Shown: positions 1 through 6,029, counted from the first letter of the stretch. The stretch: 6,161 nt of DNA from Pseudomonadales bacterium (GCA_020443005.1 JAGRJA010000285.1:1-6161), one strand, 5' to 3'. Translations and numbers: made by a program. Notes: a model not told the origin generated them from the letters alone.

Positions 1-414
1 AATGAATTTTGCCAGTGGGCCAAAGCAGAGCTCAACAACAGCGGCATAACCCAGATGAAAGTGCATACTGTGGTTTTGATAAAGCGCTGCATAGGAACGG
101 TTCACATCATCAAACACCTGTTCAAGACCGGGGTAACGGTTCAGTAGAACCTTCAGGTGGGCGATATGGTGCCTTGAGTGTTGGGCCTCCTGGCGGCAGA
201 ACTTGTCGGCCTCTTCAGCTACAAGCGGGTTATTGATGAGTGGTATTGCCGAGCGAATGGCCTTGATGAAATATTTTTCAAAGCCGGGCGCAACAAGCGT
301 CACGAAATTAACAAAGTTACCCCAATAGATATGCTTCGGGTTCCAGTAATAGGGTGTGTCAGCATCAAATTGAAAATCGATATTCCGTATTTTTAATGGG
401 TTGACATCGACCAC
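1..414 (-). CDS. Predicted metal-dependent hydrolase (COG3687/PF10118-like), N-terminal part, cut by window edge
   Basis: Reading the minus strand from a GTG at 414-412 gives 138 uninterrupted codons to the left edge, beginning MVDVNPLKIRNIDFQF. An in-frame TAA (423-421) lies just upstream, and an AGGA (428-425) sits ten bases before the GTG, which together favour this non-ATG start. Residues 67-83 contain an acidic pair (E67, E68) and then QEAQHSRHH (Q75 to H83), giving an E-x2-H-x3-H pattern typical of the predicted metal-dependent hydrolase family; E128 is another candidate ligand. I expect a di-metal or ferritin-like centre from the helical E/H pattern, but that is inference and the reaction is unknown. 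Family members are roughly twice this length, so about half is outside the window. The gene lies 30 bases downstream of the DUF4345-like gene on the same strand and is probably co-transcribed with it. Confidence 0.8.
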   Translation of the reverse strand, partial: MVDVNPLKIRNIDFQFDADTPYYWNPKHIYWGNFVNFVTLVAPGFEKYFIKAIRSAIPLINNPLVAEEADKFCRQEAQHSRHHIAHLKVLLNRYPGLEQVFDDVNRSYAALYQNHSMHFHLGYAAVVELCFGPLAKFI

Positions 415-444
415 GCTGTTTTAATCCTGATTTTTGACTGGAAG

Positions 445-882
445 CTAATGGTTAAGTTCGGGGTGACTTTTCGTTTTGATCAGTGCGATCAGCATCAGGG
501 CTGACGAGGGGAGCTCAAGTACAAAAAGTGCGCCGGGGTTGTAGGTGTCTGGTAGTGCGTCTGGCCCAAAAGCAAAAAAGTCAAAAGTGCCTTCCCACTG
601 AATAATGCCGATGACTCTGCCAACCCACAAGCCGGTATAAATCATACACCACAATAATAGGGCGGGGTGCATGTAGATGCGCGGTTTCAACACACCCAGC
701 AGAGCGAAAATGCCCAGCGCAACTTCAGCCAAGCCATACATGGCTTGCACTTCGACAATGGCGCTCCAGTTGTTGAGTTCGTAACCCATGTAACGAAGAC
801 CCAGGGGGTTTAAGAACAGCCAGCCACCATAAATAATCCATATGGCAGCGGTGATTGAAAGCATGATTTTGGCGAATTTCAT
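445..882 (-). CDS. Small four-helix integral membrane protein, DUF4345-like
   Basis: The 145-residue product starts MKFAKIMLSI and has four hydrophobic segments at about residues 7-25, 46-64, 73-94 and 117-135, with short polar loops, so it should sit in the inner membrane. The second helix is preceded by EVQAMYGLAE, and the overall length and layout resemble the DUF4345 group of uncharacterised membrane proteins; the family name is moderately sure and the function is unknown. The frame stays open upstream to a TTG at 960, which would add 26 residues. I reject that start because it lies in the loop of the terminator hairpin at 949-977 and the added peptide does not look like part of the family. 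No strong ribosome binding site precedes the ATG at 882 (only a GG about ten bases away). It is sandwiched between the membrane hydroxylase and the predicted hydrolase on the same strand. Confidence 0.75.
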   Translation of the reverse strand: MKFAKIMLSITAAIWIIYGGWLFLNPLGLRYMGYELNNWSAIVEVQAMYGLAEVALGIFALLGVLKPRIYMHPALLLWCMIYTGLWVGRVIGIIQWEGTFDFFAFGPDALPDTYNPGALFVLELPSSALMLIALIKTKSHPELNH

Positions 883-908
883 GGTGTTTACCGGTTGAGC
901 TGTTTTGA

Positions 909-927
909 CGGGTATTTTCAAAACCCG
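909..927. promoter_or_regulatory. Imperfect palindrome upstream of the DUF4345-like gene
   Basis: CGGGTATTTTCAAAACCCG is a near-symmetric 19-bp element: CGGGT (909-913) pairs with ACCCG (923-927), and two of the inner positions also pair. It lies between the terminator and the ATG at 882, where a promoter or operator for the downstream pair would be expected. No convincing -35/-10 pair accompanies it, so the regulatory role is only suggested. Confidence 0.25.
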
Positions 928-938
928 ATGGATTTTTT

Positions 939-977
939 CAAAGAAAAACAATAAGGGCAACTACCGCCCCCTTATTG
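939..977 (-). terminator. Rho-independent terminator after the membrane hydroxylase gene
   Basis: On the minus strand CAATAAGGG (977-969) is followed by an 11-base loop and its exact complement CCCTTATTG (957-949), then TTTTTCTTTG (948-939). A 9-bp stem followed at once by a T-rich run is the standard intrinsic terminator layout. It lies about 30 bases past the stop of the hydroxylase gene (1008) and before the DUF4345-like start (882), so it should end or attenuate transcription between them. The stem base is A/T-rich, so it may leak. Confidence 0.75.
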
Positions 978-1007
978 GTAACTGTCAAACTCCAGGCTAT
1001 TGCATGT

Positions 1008-1841
1008 TCAGGCTGCCTGTTGCTCGGGTTCCGCTTTGCTAGCTGTTGCCGGCGTATCAATGGGCATATCTACAGTATATCCCTTTGTAAGTTCTGTTGA
1101 GGCATCCTGTTCGGGTTGGTGAATAGGTTCAAGTGTGCCGAACAAGAAATCATAAAGCAGAGTGATGGTCGCATAGTTGCCTTTGTGCATATTGATGTGA
1201 TGGGCATCGTGACTCTGGGCAATCCAGCTGAGGATTTTCCAGGGGAATTTTTCGCCATCAATACGGCAGTGGTTAATCTGGTTGATCTGTGTGTAGATCA
1301 CGGTCGCGGCGGTTACGGTTGCGACATGAAACTGTGTGCCCATGATCAGACCCAGTGCACCAGTGACAACAAAAAACAGCGCTGTGCCGATAAAGACTTC
1401 CCAGGGGTGCAGCAGAAGCGAATCAACCGATGAAACTCTTGTGCGTGCCTGATGGTGCACACCGTGTACCTTCTTGAAGTAACCGTTGCCGTGAAACAGA
1501 AAGCGGTGGGTCAGGTAATAAAAGAAGTCGTAAACCATCAGGATGAGGAACAGGTCAAATGCCATTTTGCCAATGGACTGTGATTCAAAGGTTACAAAGA
1601 AAGGTAAAATACCGACAAAGAATACAATATTGGTTGCCAGTGAGATCCGGTTGCTTGAGCGCAGCCGACCGGCGTATCGCTCGGGTCGGGTCTTGAGTTT
1701 GTAGCGATTCTGAGCCCTGTTGAAATCCTTCACGGCTTTGATGGAAGGAATGCGAAACAGAACAAAGCGACCAATAGCAACAATGATGATCGATAGCACA
1801 ATCGTGCTAAGGCTGCCTATCCAGTTGTATTCAAATGACAT
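1008..1841 (-). CDS. Fatty acid hydroxylase / sterol desaturase superfamily membrane di-iron protein
   Basis: The 277-residue protein carries the histidine clusters of the PF04116 superfamily: HRFLFH (H112, H117), HGVHH (H126, H129, H130), a later lone H191, and HDAHH (H211, H214, H215), numbered from the ATG. In this superfamily these residues bind two irons that activate O2 to hydroxylate or desaturate a lipid at the membrane. Hydrophobic stretches near residues 10-28, 68-84, 93-111 and 148-170 fit an integral membrane enzyme, and the C-terminal 35 residues are a polar tail. The start at 1841 is chosen because AGGAG lies seven bases upstream; a TTG two codons earlier is possible but less likely. 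The actual substrate (fatty acid, carotenoid, sterol-like lipid) cannot be told. It is transcribed divergently from the MarR-type gene and shares its regulatory region, and is followed by a terminator. Confidence 0.9.
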   Translation of the reverse strand: MSFEYNWIGSLSTIVLSIIIVAIGRFVLFRIPSIKAVKDFNRAQNRYKLKTRPERYAGRLRSSNRISLATNIVFFVGILPFFVTFESQSIGKMAFDLFLILMVYDFFYYLTHRFLFHGNGYFKKVHGVHHQARTRVSSVDSLLLHPWEVFIGTALFFVVTGALGLIMGTQFHVATVTAATVIYTQINQINHCRIDGEKFPWKILSWIAQSHDAHHINMHKGNYATITLLYDFLFGTLEPIHQPEQDASTELTKGYTVDMPIDTPATASKAEPEQQAA

Positions 1842-1918
1842 ATGCAATCTCCTGCTGGTGCATTTGCTGTGGTGATACTGCTAATGTGGTGATATTTCCA
1901 GGTTGCCGCGACACGGGT

Positions 1919-1950
1919 TTGTCAGGCTATGGTTAAAATAGTAATATAAT
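1919..1950 (+). promoter_or_regulatory. Candidate sigma70-type promoter of the MarR-type gene
   Basis: A perfect TATAAT is at 1945-1950, with TTGTCA at 1919-1924 upstream. The 20-base spacing is long; the overlapping TAATAT (1942-1947) would give 17 bases. The -10 coincides with the first bases of the most upstream ATG (1949), which argues that translation begins further down. Confidence 0.45.
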
Positions 1951-1984
1951 GTTGAGTATATGGTCAACCAGTTATTACTATTTT
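1935..1984. promoter_or_regulatory. Nested palindromic operator in the divergent hydroxylase/MarR region
   Basis: Two inverted repeats share one exact centre (between 1959 and 1960). The outer arms are AAAATAGTAATA (1935-1946) and TATTACTATTTT (1973-1984), a perfect 12-bp match. The inner arms are GTTGA (1951-1955) and TCAAC (1964-1968), forming GTTGAGTATATGGTCAAC. The inner core resembles the TTGA-N8-TCAA type of site often bound by MarR dimers. It overlaps the -10 of the plus-strand promoter and a possible -35 of the minus-strand one, so a bound repressor could control both genes. Binding by the adjacent MarR protein is inference. Confidence 0.65.
1938..1967 (-). promoter_or_regulatory. Candidate divergent promoter for the membrane hydroxylase gene
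   Basis: On the minus strand TTGACC (1967-1962) is followed after 18 bases by TACTAT (1943-1938). Both lie within the nested palindrome, so one repressor could block both directions. The match is moderate and the leader to the ATG at 1841 would be about 90 bases. Confidence 0.3.
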
Positions 1985-2023
1985 TATCTGGAGCAGTATG
2001 GGTATTTCAAAAGGTGGTTGGTT

Positions 2024-2833
2024 TTGAGCAGACAGGCAACGAGCGATCCCGGAAAAAGCGATCCCGGAAAAAGCGTTCCCGGAAAGGGTAATGCGGCAAA
2101 GCGGAAGAAAGGCAGGGCGATACCCCAGCAGCAATTCAATGACAGTGTTTTTCGTTCCTTGCTTGAGGTGTCAAGAAGCTATCAGGCAATGATGATGCGT
2201 CTGCTGCAGAGCGAATACGGGCATGATTCATTAACACTGGCTTTTGAAGGCGTAATGCGTTCGGTGCCTCGTGAGGGGATTCGTCATGGTGATCTTGCCA
2301 GAAAGCTGGGGCGCAAAAAACAGAATATCGGGCCCTTGCTCAAGGCTGTTGAAAAGGCAGGGTATATTCGCATTGCCGAAGACAGGAGTGACAAGCGCGC
2401 CAAATGTGTCTGGCTAACGGATGCCGGTGTGCAGTTGATTGCCGAGGGTGTAGAAGTGACTGAACGCATCAATGAAGTGATCGGGCAGTTGTTGGGCGGG
2501 GAAGCATTCCTGGCACTGAAGTGTGCACTGCAGGCATTGAATGTCAGTTTTTCGCCCGACGCGACACACACGCCCGTTGAATCACCTGCCGGATTTATTG
2601 CCAACCTGATTCAACTTTCGGACTACAGTTCAAACAGGTTATATCAATACTTGCGCGAGCATAATCATAAGTCGTTCAAACCGGCTCACGGCAATATTTT
2701 TGTGCACTTTGGTTATGAGAATCAGCGCATCACCTCGATTGCAAAAGCACAGGATGTTTCAAAGCAGGCGATCGCAAAACTGGTCTATGAAATGGAAGAG
2801 GAGGGGTACTTGACCACGGTGCCAGACGCTTAG
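2024..2833 (+). CDS. MarR-family regulator, tandem-domain, truncated by an in-frame TAG
   Basis: I take TTG at 2024 as start: AGGTGG (2012-2017) lies six bases upstream, while the ATG at 1949 has no ribosome binding site and sits inside the promoter and operator. Numbering below is from 1949. A basic, proline/glycine-rich leader with three SDPGK-like repeats (residues 32-46) precedes a first MarR winged helix (about 66-195), whose recognition region is RHGDLARKLGRKKQNIGPLL and whose wing is DRSDKRAK before LTDAG. A second MarR domain starts near 216 with helix-turn-helix ITSIAKAQDVSKQAIAKLVY, and stops in the wing after VPDA at TAG 2831-2833. MarR proteins normally have one such domain and dimerise; two fused copies would make a pseudo-dimer. 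As it stands the product keeps the whole first domain and the second HTH but lacks the second wing and dimerisation helices, so it may be impaired. It probably regulates itself and the divergent hydroxylase gene. Confidence 0.75.
   Translation: MSRQATSDPGKSDPGKSVPGKGNAAKRKKGRAIPQQQFNDSVFRSLLEVSRSYQAMMMRLLQSEYGHDSLTLAFEGVMRSVPREGIRHGDLARKLGRKKQNIGPLLKAVEKAGYIRIAEDRSDKRAKCVWLTDAGVQLIAEGVEVTERINEVIGQLLGGEAFLALKCALQALNVSFSPDATHTPVESPAGFIANLIQLSDYSSNRLYQYLREHNHKSFKPAHGNIFVHFGYENQRITSIAKAQDVSKQAIAKLVYEMEEEGYLTTVPDA
2042..2086 (+). repeat. Three tandem 15-bp units encoding SDPGK-type pentapeptides
   Basis: AGCGATCCCGGAAAA occurs at 2042-2056 and 2057-2071, and a third copy with small changes (AGCGTTCCCGGAAAG) at 2072-2086. 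In frame they read SDPGK, SDPGK, SVPGK in the flexible leader of the MarR-type protein. The near identity suggests recent slippage expansion and possible copy-number variation between strains. Confidence 0.85.
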
Positions 2834-3226
2834 GACAAGCGAGGAAAAATAATCCGCCTAACAGCGCGAGGTATTGATCTTATTGATACTTCAGTGAATG
2901 CTGCCGAGTTGCTGGCCGGAGAATTTGCTAGCAGGCTGGGCAGAAGCGCTTTCGAGCAATTTCAGCAAACATTGTCTGAATTGCATCACCGTTTTTACCA
3001 GCTTGAAAGAAGTCTTTTATCGGGGAATGCCGATGCCGTTATGGATGTAAACGGTTATGAGCAGGCGGGCAGAATTGTGATGAAGAAATTGCAGGAGCTC
3101 GAAGCTGGCCCAGAGGGGCATTACCGAAACCTGCTTGAAACAGTGGTGGTCAACGGCAGGGAAAAATTGCAGGTAAGTACGGCTTTTCTGGCGGTTTTAA
3201 GTGAGCTGGATTTTACAGGCGCGTGA
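2834..3226 (+). pseudogene. Downstream remainder of the tandem MarR gene, in frame after the TAG
   Basis: Directly after the TAG, in the same frame, the sequence reads DKRGKIIRLTARGIDLID, which is the second half of a MarR wing (D-x-R-x-K then L-T-x-x-G), followed by helices through to a TGA at 3224-3226. Lined up with the first domain of the same protein (DRSDKRAKCVWLTDAG), the stop falls opposite a serine (S147), so TCG to TAG would be a sufficient single change. The part contains the dimerisation helices (for example FQQTLSELHHRFYQLERSLL) and a 70-residue C-terminal extension with no match I recognise. A GTG at 2894 could start a separate 110-residue peptide, but no clear ribosome binding site precedes it and it would lack DNA-binding parts. 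Most likely one gene, 2024-3226, interrupted by a nonsense codon. Confidence 0.75.
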
Positions 3227-3340
3227 GAGCAGGCTTCCGGTATGCGTATGTGGGCGGCGTGGATGAATGTTCTGGCTTCGCTGGTCGCCTGTATAGAAGC
3301 TAAAGCCTGCAGCATCAATTTCATTGCTGATGGTTGTGCT

Positions 3341-4723
3341 TCAGGCCTGGGTGATGCGTTCCAGTTTAAGGGGTAAGCCGTCAGCCGGTTTTGGCATGGG
3401 AATCAGCATTTCCCAGGGCGCGTAACCTTCCGGAACAGAAAACCTGTACCGTTGTATAAACTGGAAGAGAAAGCATTTGACCTGTATTTTTGCAAAATGC
3501 ATACCGATGCATTTGTGGGCGCCGCCGCCAAAGGGTATGAAAAGAAAGGAGTGGCCTTTGTGTTCTTCCCTGCCCGGGCCAAAGCGATCCGGGTCGAACT
3601 TTTCGGCGTTTGTCCACCACTTTGAACAACGGTAGTAGGCAAAATAGGGCAGCCAGATTTTTGTATGCGCGGGTATTTTTTGCCCTTCCAGTTCAACCTC
3701 CCGAATGGTTCTTCTTACCGCGAGTGGCACAGAAGGGTGCAGGCGCTGTGCTTCCAGCATGGTGTGTTCCAGGTCGGCAATTTCCTCCAGATCATCGTAG
3801 GAAAGCGCTTCCTTGTTATGTTCTGTCGCAAAATCCTTGCAGGATTGACGGATGCGCTCCTGCCACTCAGGGTTAAGGGCCAGCTGGTACAGCACATTGA
3901 TGATGGAGGCAGTGGTGGTGTCGTGAGCGGCAAAAACCAGAAAGTTCATGTGTTTTACGATGTCTTCGTCTGAAAAATAGTCGCCGTTATCCATTTTTTC
4001 CTTGGTGAAAAAACTCAGAAAATCGTGGTCGCCACTTTTTCTTTTTGCCGGAATTTGCTCCCGGAAAAAGTCATTGATATCGCGTCGAGCTGCCTGGGAT
4101 TTCGCCCATTTTGAACCGGGTATTTCGATTTGAATAATCGATGCCATACCTTCAAGCATATCGATATAGTCTTTGTAGAGGCGATCAAATGCCGGCGTGC
4201 CTCGCTCTACACCAACAAAAATCTTGCAGGCTGTGGTCAGAAGTGTTTTCTTGATATGAGGGAATAACACAAAGTTTTCAATATCCTGCCAGGCGTCCAT
4301 GTCGTCGCTCATGATTTCATTCATGGTTTGCACATAGGTTCGCATCGGGTCGTTTTTAAAGGCTGACTGGAAAATTCTTCTTTGTACCTTGTGTTCGTCA
4401 AAGTCCCTCAGCAGGATGCCGCCTTCAAAAAATTTTGCCAGATTGTTTTTGAAACCCATTTCATTGGAGAAATCCCTGTTTGGGTCGAGCAGTATTTTTT
4501 GCATGGCGTCCGGCCCGGCAACCAGCAGACCTTTGTTACCCATGAAATTGATTTTTGAAACAGCGCCGTGTTTTTCAATCTGCCGTGTAACAAGCCCTCG
4601 CAGGTCTTTTACGAATTCGATCATATGGCCGATAATCGGCAGACCAAAGTTTCCCGGAAACCGGTCCAGCGATGTGTTATCCGGTTCCAGTTTGTAGGAT
4701 GTATCCTGAAGGGCTTTGCTCAT
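3341..4723 (-). CDS. Cytochrome P450 monooxygenase, soluble, CYP51/CYP26/CYP120-like
   Basis: The 460-residue protein has every P450 landmark. There is a proline/glycine entry motif (FPGNFGLPIIG, 22-32), an I-helix oxygen-activation motif AAHDTT (265-270), the K-helix ExxR (E324-R327), FDPDRF (376-381) and the heme loop FGGGAHKCIG (398-407) with C405 as the iron ligand. There is no N-terminal membrane anchor, so it should be cytosolic. The entry motif and general look recall the CYP51/CYP26/CYP120 group, whose members oxidise sterols and retinoids, but the family and substrate are only inferred. It needs an external electron supply; no ferredoxin or reductase is present here. The ATG at 4723 has a weak GGGA a few bases upstream. 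It lies 59 bases after the SRPBCC gene on the same strand and is probably its operon partner. It converges on the broken MarR gene, with 114 bases between them and no clear terminator. Confidence 0.93.
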   Translation of the reverse strand: MSKALQDTSYKLEPDNTSLDRFPGNFGLPIIGHMIEFVKDLRGLVTRQIEKHGAVSKINFMGNKGLLVAGPDAMQKILLDPNRDFSNEMGFKNNLAKFFEGGILLRDFDEHKVQRRIFQSAFKNDPMRTYVQTMNEIMSDDMDAWQDIENFVLFPHIKKTLLTTACKIFVGVERGTPAFDRLYKDYIDMLEGMASIIQIEIPGSKWAKSQAARRDINDFFREQIPAKRKSGDHDFLSFFTKEKMDNGDYFSDEDIVKHMNFLVFAAHDTTTASIINVLYQLALNPEWQERIRQSCKDFATEHNKEALSYDDLEEIADLEHTMLEAQRLHPSVPLAVRRTIREVELEGQKIPAHTKIWLPYFAYYRCSKWWTNAEKFDPDRFGPGREEHKGHSFLFIPFGGGAHKCIGMHFAKIQVKCFLFQFIQRYRFSVPEGYAPWEMLIPMPKPADGLPLKLERITQA

Positions 4724-4782
4724 AAAATTCCCGGGTCATTGTGCGGTCTGAAAGTTGTGTGGAGCCATCTCGGTATTGAAAA

Positions 4783-5277
4783 CTATTGCTTGGCGTAATT
4801 TTCCACATACTTTTTAAAGCGGTTAAACATCCACTGGTTGGCCATGCGCATGAAGGGGGCAAAGATGGGCATGGTGAAACTTCCTGCACCTTTGACCGTC
4901 ATTGCCATTGTCCATATCACTTGTGTTTTGCCGTTCGGCAGCACTGTTACCTGGTAGTCTTCTGCAAAGCTCTCCACCATGTCTCGTGAGCAAGCTGTAA
5001 AACAGAAGGCCATGCGTTTGGGGTATTCCCAGGCGATAAAAACTTCGTCACCTACCATGCCGGCAACCATGGAAACGGTGCGCGTTGTGCCAAGGCCGAA
5101 GGGTTTGGGGGATGTCCATTCAACATGGGTAATGGGTGGCGCCCATGCCGGCCAGGCATCGGCTTCCTCGAAACAGTCGAACACCTGTTCCGGGGTGGCA
5201 TCTATCTCGACCACCGCTTTGTAGCAGTTTTTGGTCTGACCAAAAAATGACAGGTCAACTTCTTTACATGGATACAT
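4783..5277 (-). CDS. SRPBCC (START-like, polyketide cyclase/lipid transport type) family protein
   Basis: The 164-residue product begins with a short leader and then YKAVVEIDATPEQVFDCFEE (19-38), the first strand and helix of the SRPBCC fold. This is followed by a W-P-x-W segment (42-45), repeated beta strands (HVEWTSP, TRTVSMV, VFIAWEYPKRMAF, QVTVLPNGKTQVIWTMAM) and a long C-terminal helix (about 140-162) rich in aromatic and basic residues. Proteins of this fold enclose a hydrophobic cavity that binds lipids, polyketides or steroids, and some are cyclases or carriers. No catalytic residue can be assigned, so binding or delivering the P450 substrate is an inference from the paired genes. No signal peptide is seen. 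The ATG at 5277 has only a weak GAG upstream. It is the first gene of the probable SRPBCC-P450 operon, divergent from the TetR gene. Confidence 0.85.
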   Translation of the reverse strand: MYPCKEVDLSFFGQTKNCYKAVVEIDATPEQVFDCFEEADAWPAWAPPITHVEWTSPKPFGLGTTRTVSMVAGMVGDEVFIAWEYPKRMAFCFTACSRDMVESFAEDYQVTVLPNGKTQVIWTMAMTVKGAGSFTMPIFAPFMRMANQWMFNRFKKYVENYAKQ

Positions 5278-5309
5278 GAATGTTTACTCGATTTAATGTC
5301 TGGAAGAAA

Positions 5310-5326
5310 GTAGACTTAGAGTCTAC
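5310..5326. promoter_or_regulatory. Perfect-arm palindrome, likely TetR-family operator
   Basis: GTAGACTTAGAGTCTAC has 7-bp perfect arms (GTAGACT/AGTCTAC) around TAG. It lies 32 bases upstream of the SRPBCC start and about 105 bases upstream of the TetR start. It overlaps possible -10 boxes for both directions: TACAAT (5324-5329) on plus, and TAGACT (5325-5320) with TTGATT (5347-5342, 16-base spacing) on minus. Such a placement suits a repressor of both units; which protein binds is inferred from position. Confidence 0.65.
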
Positions 5327-5363
5327 AATAAATTATTGCAAAATCAAGTAGAGAAGCCCCGGG

Positions 5364-5399
5364 CTTTTACCGCTTCGTTGTATGAATTCACGGTAAAAG
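5364..5399. promoter_or_regulatory. Second inverted repeat in the divergent TetR/SRPBCC region
   Basis: CTTTTACCG (5364-5372) and CGGTAAAAG (5391-5399) are exact 9-bp reverse complements separated by 18 bases. The total span of 36 bp is wide for a single TetR dimer; it could be a two-dimer site, a site for another regulator, or a stem-loop in the TetR leader RNA. There is no T-run after it, so it is not a terminator. Confidence 0.45.
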
Positions 5400-5432
5400 G
5401 GTGTTATGGGATGAGTGGAGGTTGGTTTCCAG

Positions 5433-6029
5433 ATGTCAAAAAGGGCTGAACAGAAACAGCAGAATCGCCAGAATATTATTGATGCCTATATTGTGCTTCT
5501 CGGTCAAAAGCGGGTCGATGATATTACGGTGACCGAAATTTGTGAAAAGGCCTGTGTGGCCAGAAAAACCCTGTACAGCCATTTTTCTGGCAAGGAAGAC
5601 ATCCTCGACACGGTTAGCCAACGGGTGATGTTCAACGGTGCAATCAATGCGTTTACCCTTACGCTTGAGCGTCATGAAGCTACGCGGCAACGCCTGAATG
5701 ACACCTTCGCTCAAGTGAGTATTCCACTCACTGTCTATCAAGGCCAGAAGATTGAGGTTGTTGTACAGCTTATTCAGAATTTGACCCAGCGGCTTTCATC
5801 CTACAGCACCAGCTTTACGGCTTTGCACCAAGCGGCGTATCGTTATTTTGAGGACTGTAAAAAAAACGATGACACGATTGACAACTTTGATGCCGGTTTT
5901 ATTGCCGGGCTGACGGTCAACGCGCTGGTGGGTATTATTCTCAGTTGGGTCAGTGATCAGCAGTATCCGGCAAGGCAAAACATTGAAGCGCTGAAGCAGC
6001 ATATTGCCGATTGTATCCTGAAGCCATGA
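5433..6029 (+). CDS. TetR/AcrR-family transcriptional regulator
   Basis: The 198-residue protein (MSKRAEQKQQNRQNIIDAYI at its start) has a typical TetR N-terminal helix-turn-helix at about residues 31-51, ITVTEICEKACVARKTLYSH plus F, followed by SGKEDIL, the usual TetR sequence after the recognition helix. Residues 60-198 are helical and variable, as expected for the ligand-binding and dimerisation domain, which gives no hint of the ligand. I choose ATG 5433 because GGAGG (5417-5421) lies upstream, though the 11-base gap is slightly long; a GTG at 5415 would add six residues and is the main alternative. It is divergent from the SRPBCC-P450 operon with a palindrome between them, the normal layout for a local repressor that responds to the pathway's substrate or product. 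No terminator is evident after its stop. Confidence 0.9.
   Translation: MSKRAEQKQQNRQNIIDAYIVLLGQKRVDDITVTEICEKACVARKTLYSHFSGKEDILDTVSQRVMFNGAINAFTLTLERHEATRQRLNDTFAQVSIPLTVYQGQKIEVVVQLIQNLTQRLSSYSTSFTALHQAAYRYFEDCKKNDDTIDNFDAGFIAGLTVNALVGIILSWVSDQQYPARQNIEALKQHIADCILKP

Noticed and set aside
9..396. Plus-strand open frames at the left end
   Set aside because: The minus strand here encodes a continuous, family-like metal-dependent hydrolase fragment; the plus frames are low-complexity shadows of it.
883..960. TTG start that would extend the DUF4345-like protein by 26 residues
   Set aside because: The TTG lies in the loop of an intrinsic terminator hairpin and the extra peptide is unlike the family.
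1949..2023. ATG at 1949 as start of the MarR-type protein
   Set aside because: It overlaps the TATAAT box and the palindrome, has no ribosome binding site, and adds a tyrosine-rich peptide with no MarR character. TTG 2024 has AGGTGG at good spacing.
2831..2833. Pyrrolysine or another programmed recoding at TAG
   Set aside because: The position is a variable wing residue of a transcription factor, there is no sign of a recoding element, and the likely host group does not normally use pyrrolysine. A plain nonsense change is simpler.
3121..3324. Minus-strand 67-codon frame between the MarR remnant and the P450 gene
   Set aside because: It overlaps the in-frame MarR tail, has no recognisable domain and no good ribosome binding site.
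3310..3329. Short inverted repeat CAGCA/TGCTG as a terminator for the convergent genes
   Set aside because: It has only 5 bp of stem, a 10-base loop and no T-run on either strand.
5354..5366. AAGCCCCGGGCTT palindrome as a terminator
   Set aside because: The hairpin would have at most 5 bp with a 3-base loop and only a weak T-run, and it sits upstream of a gene rather than after one.
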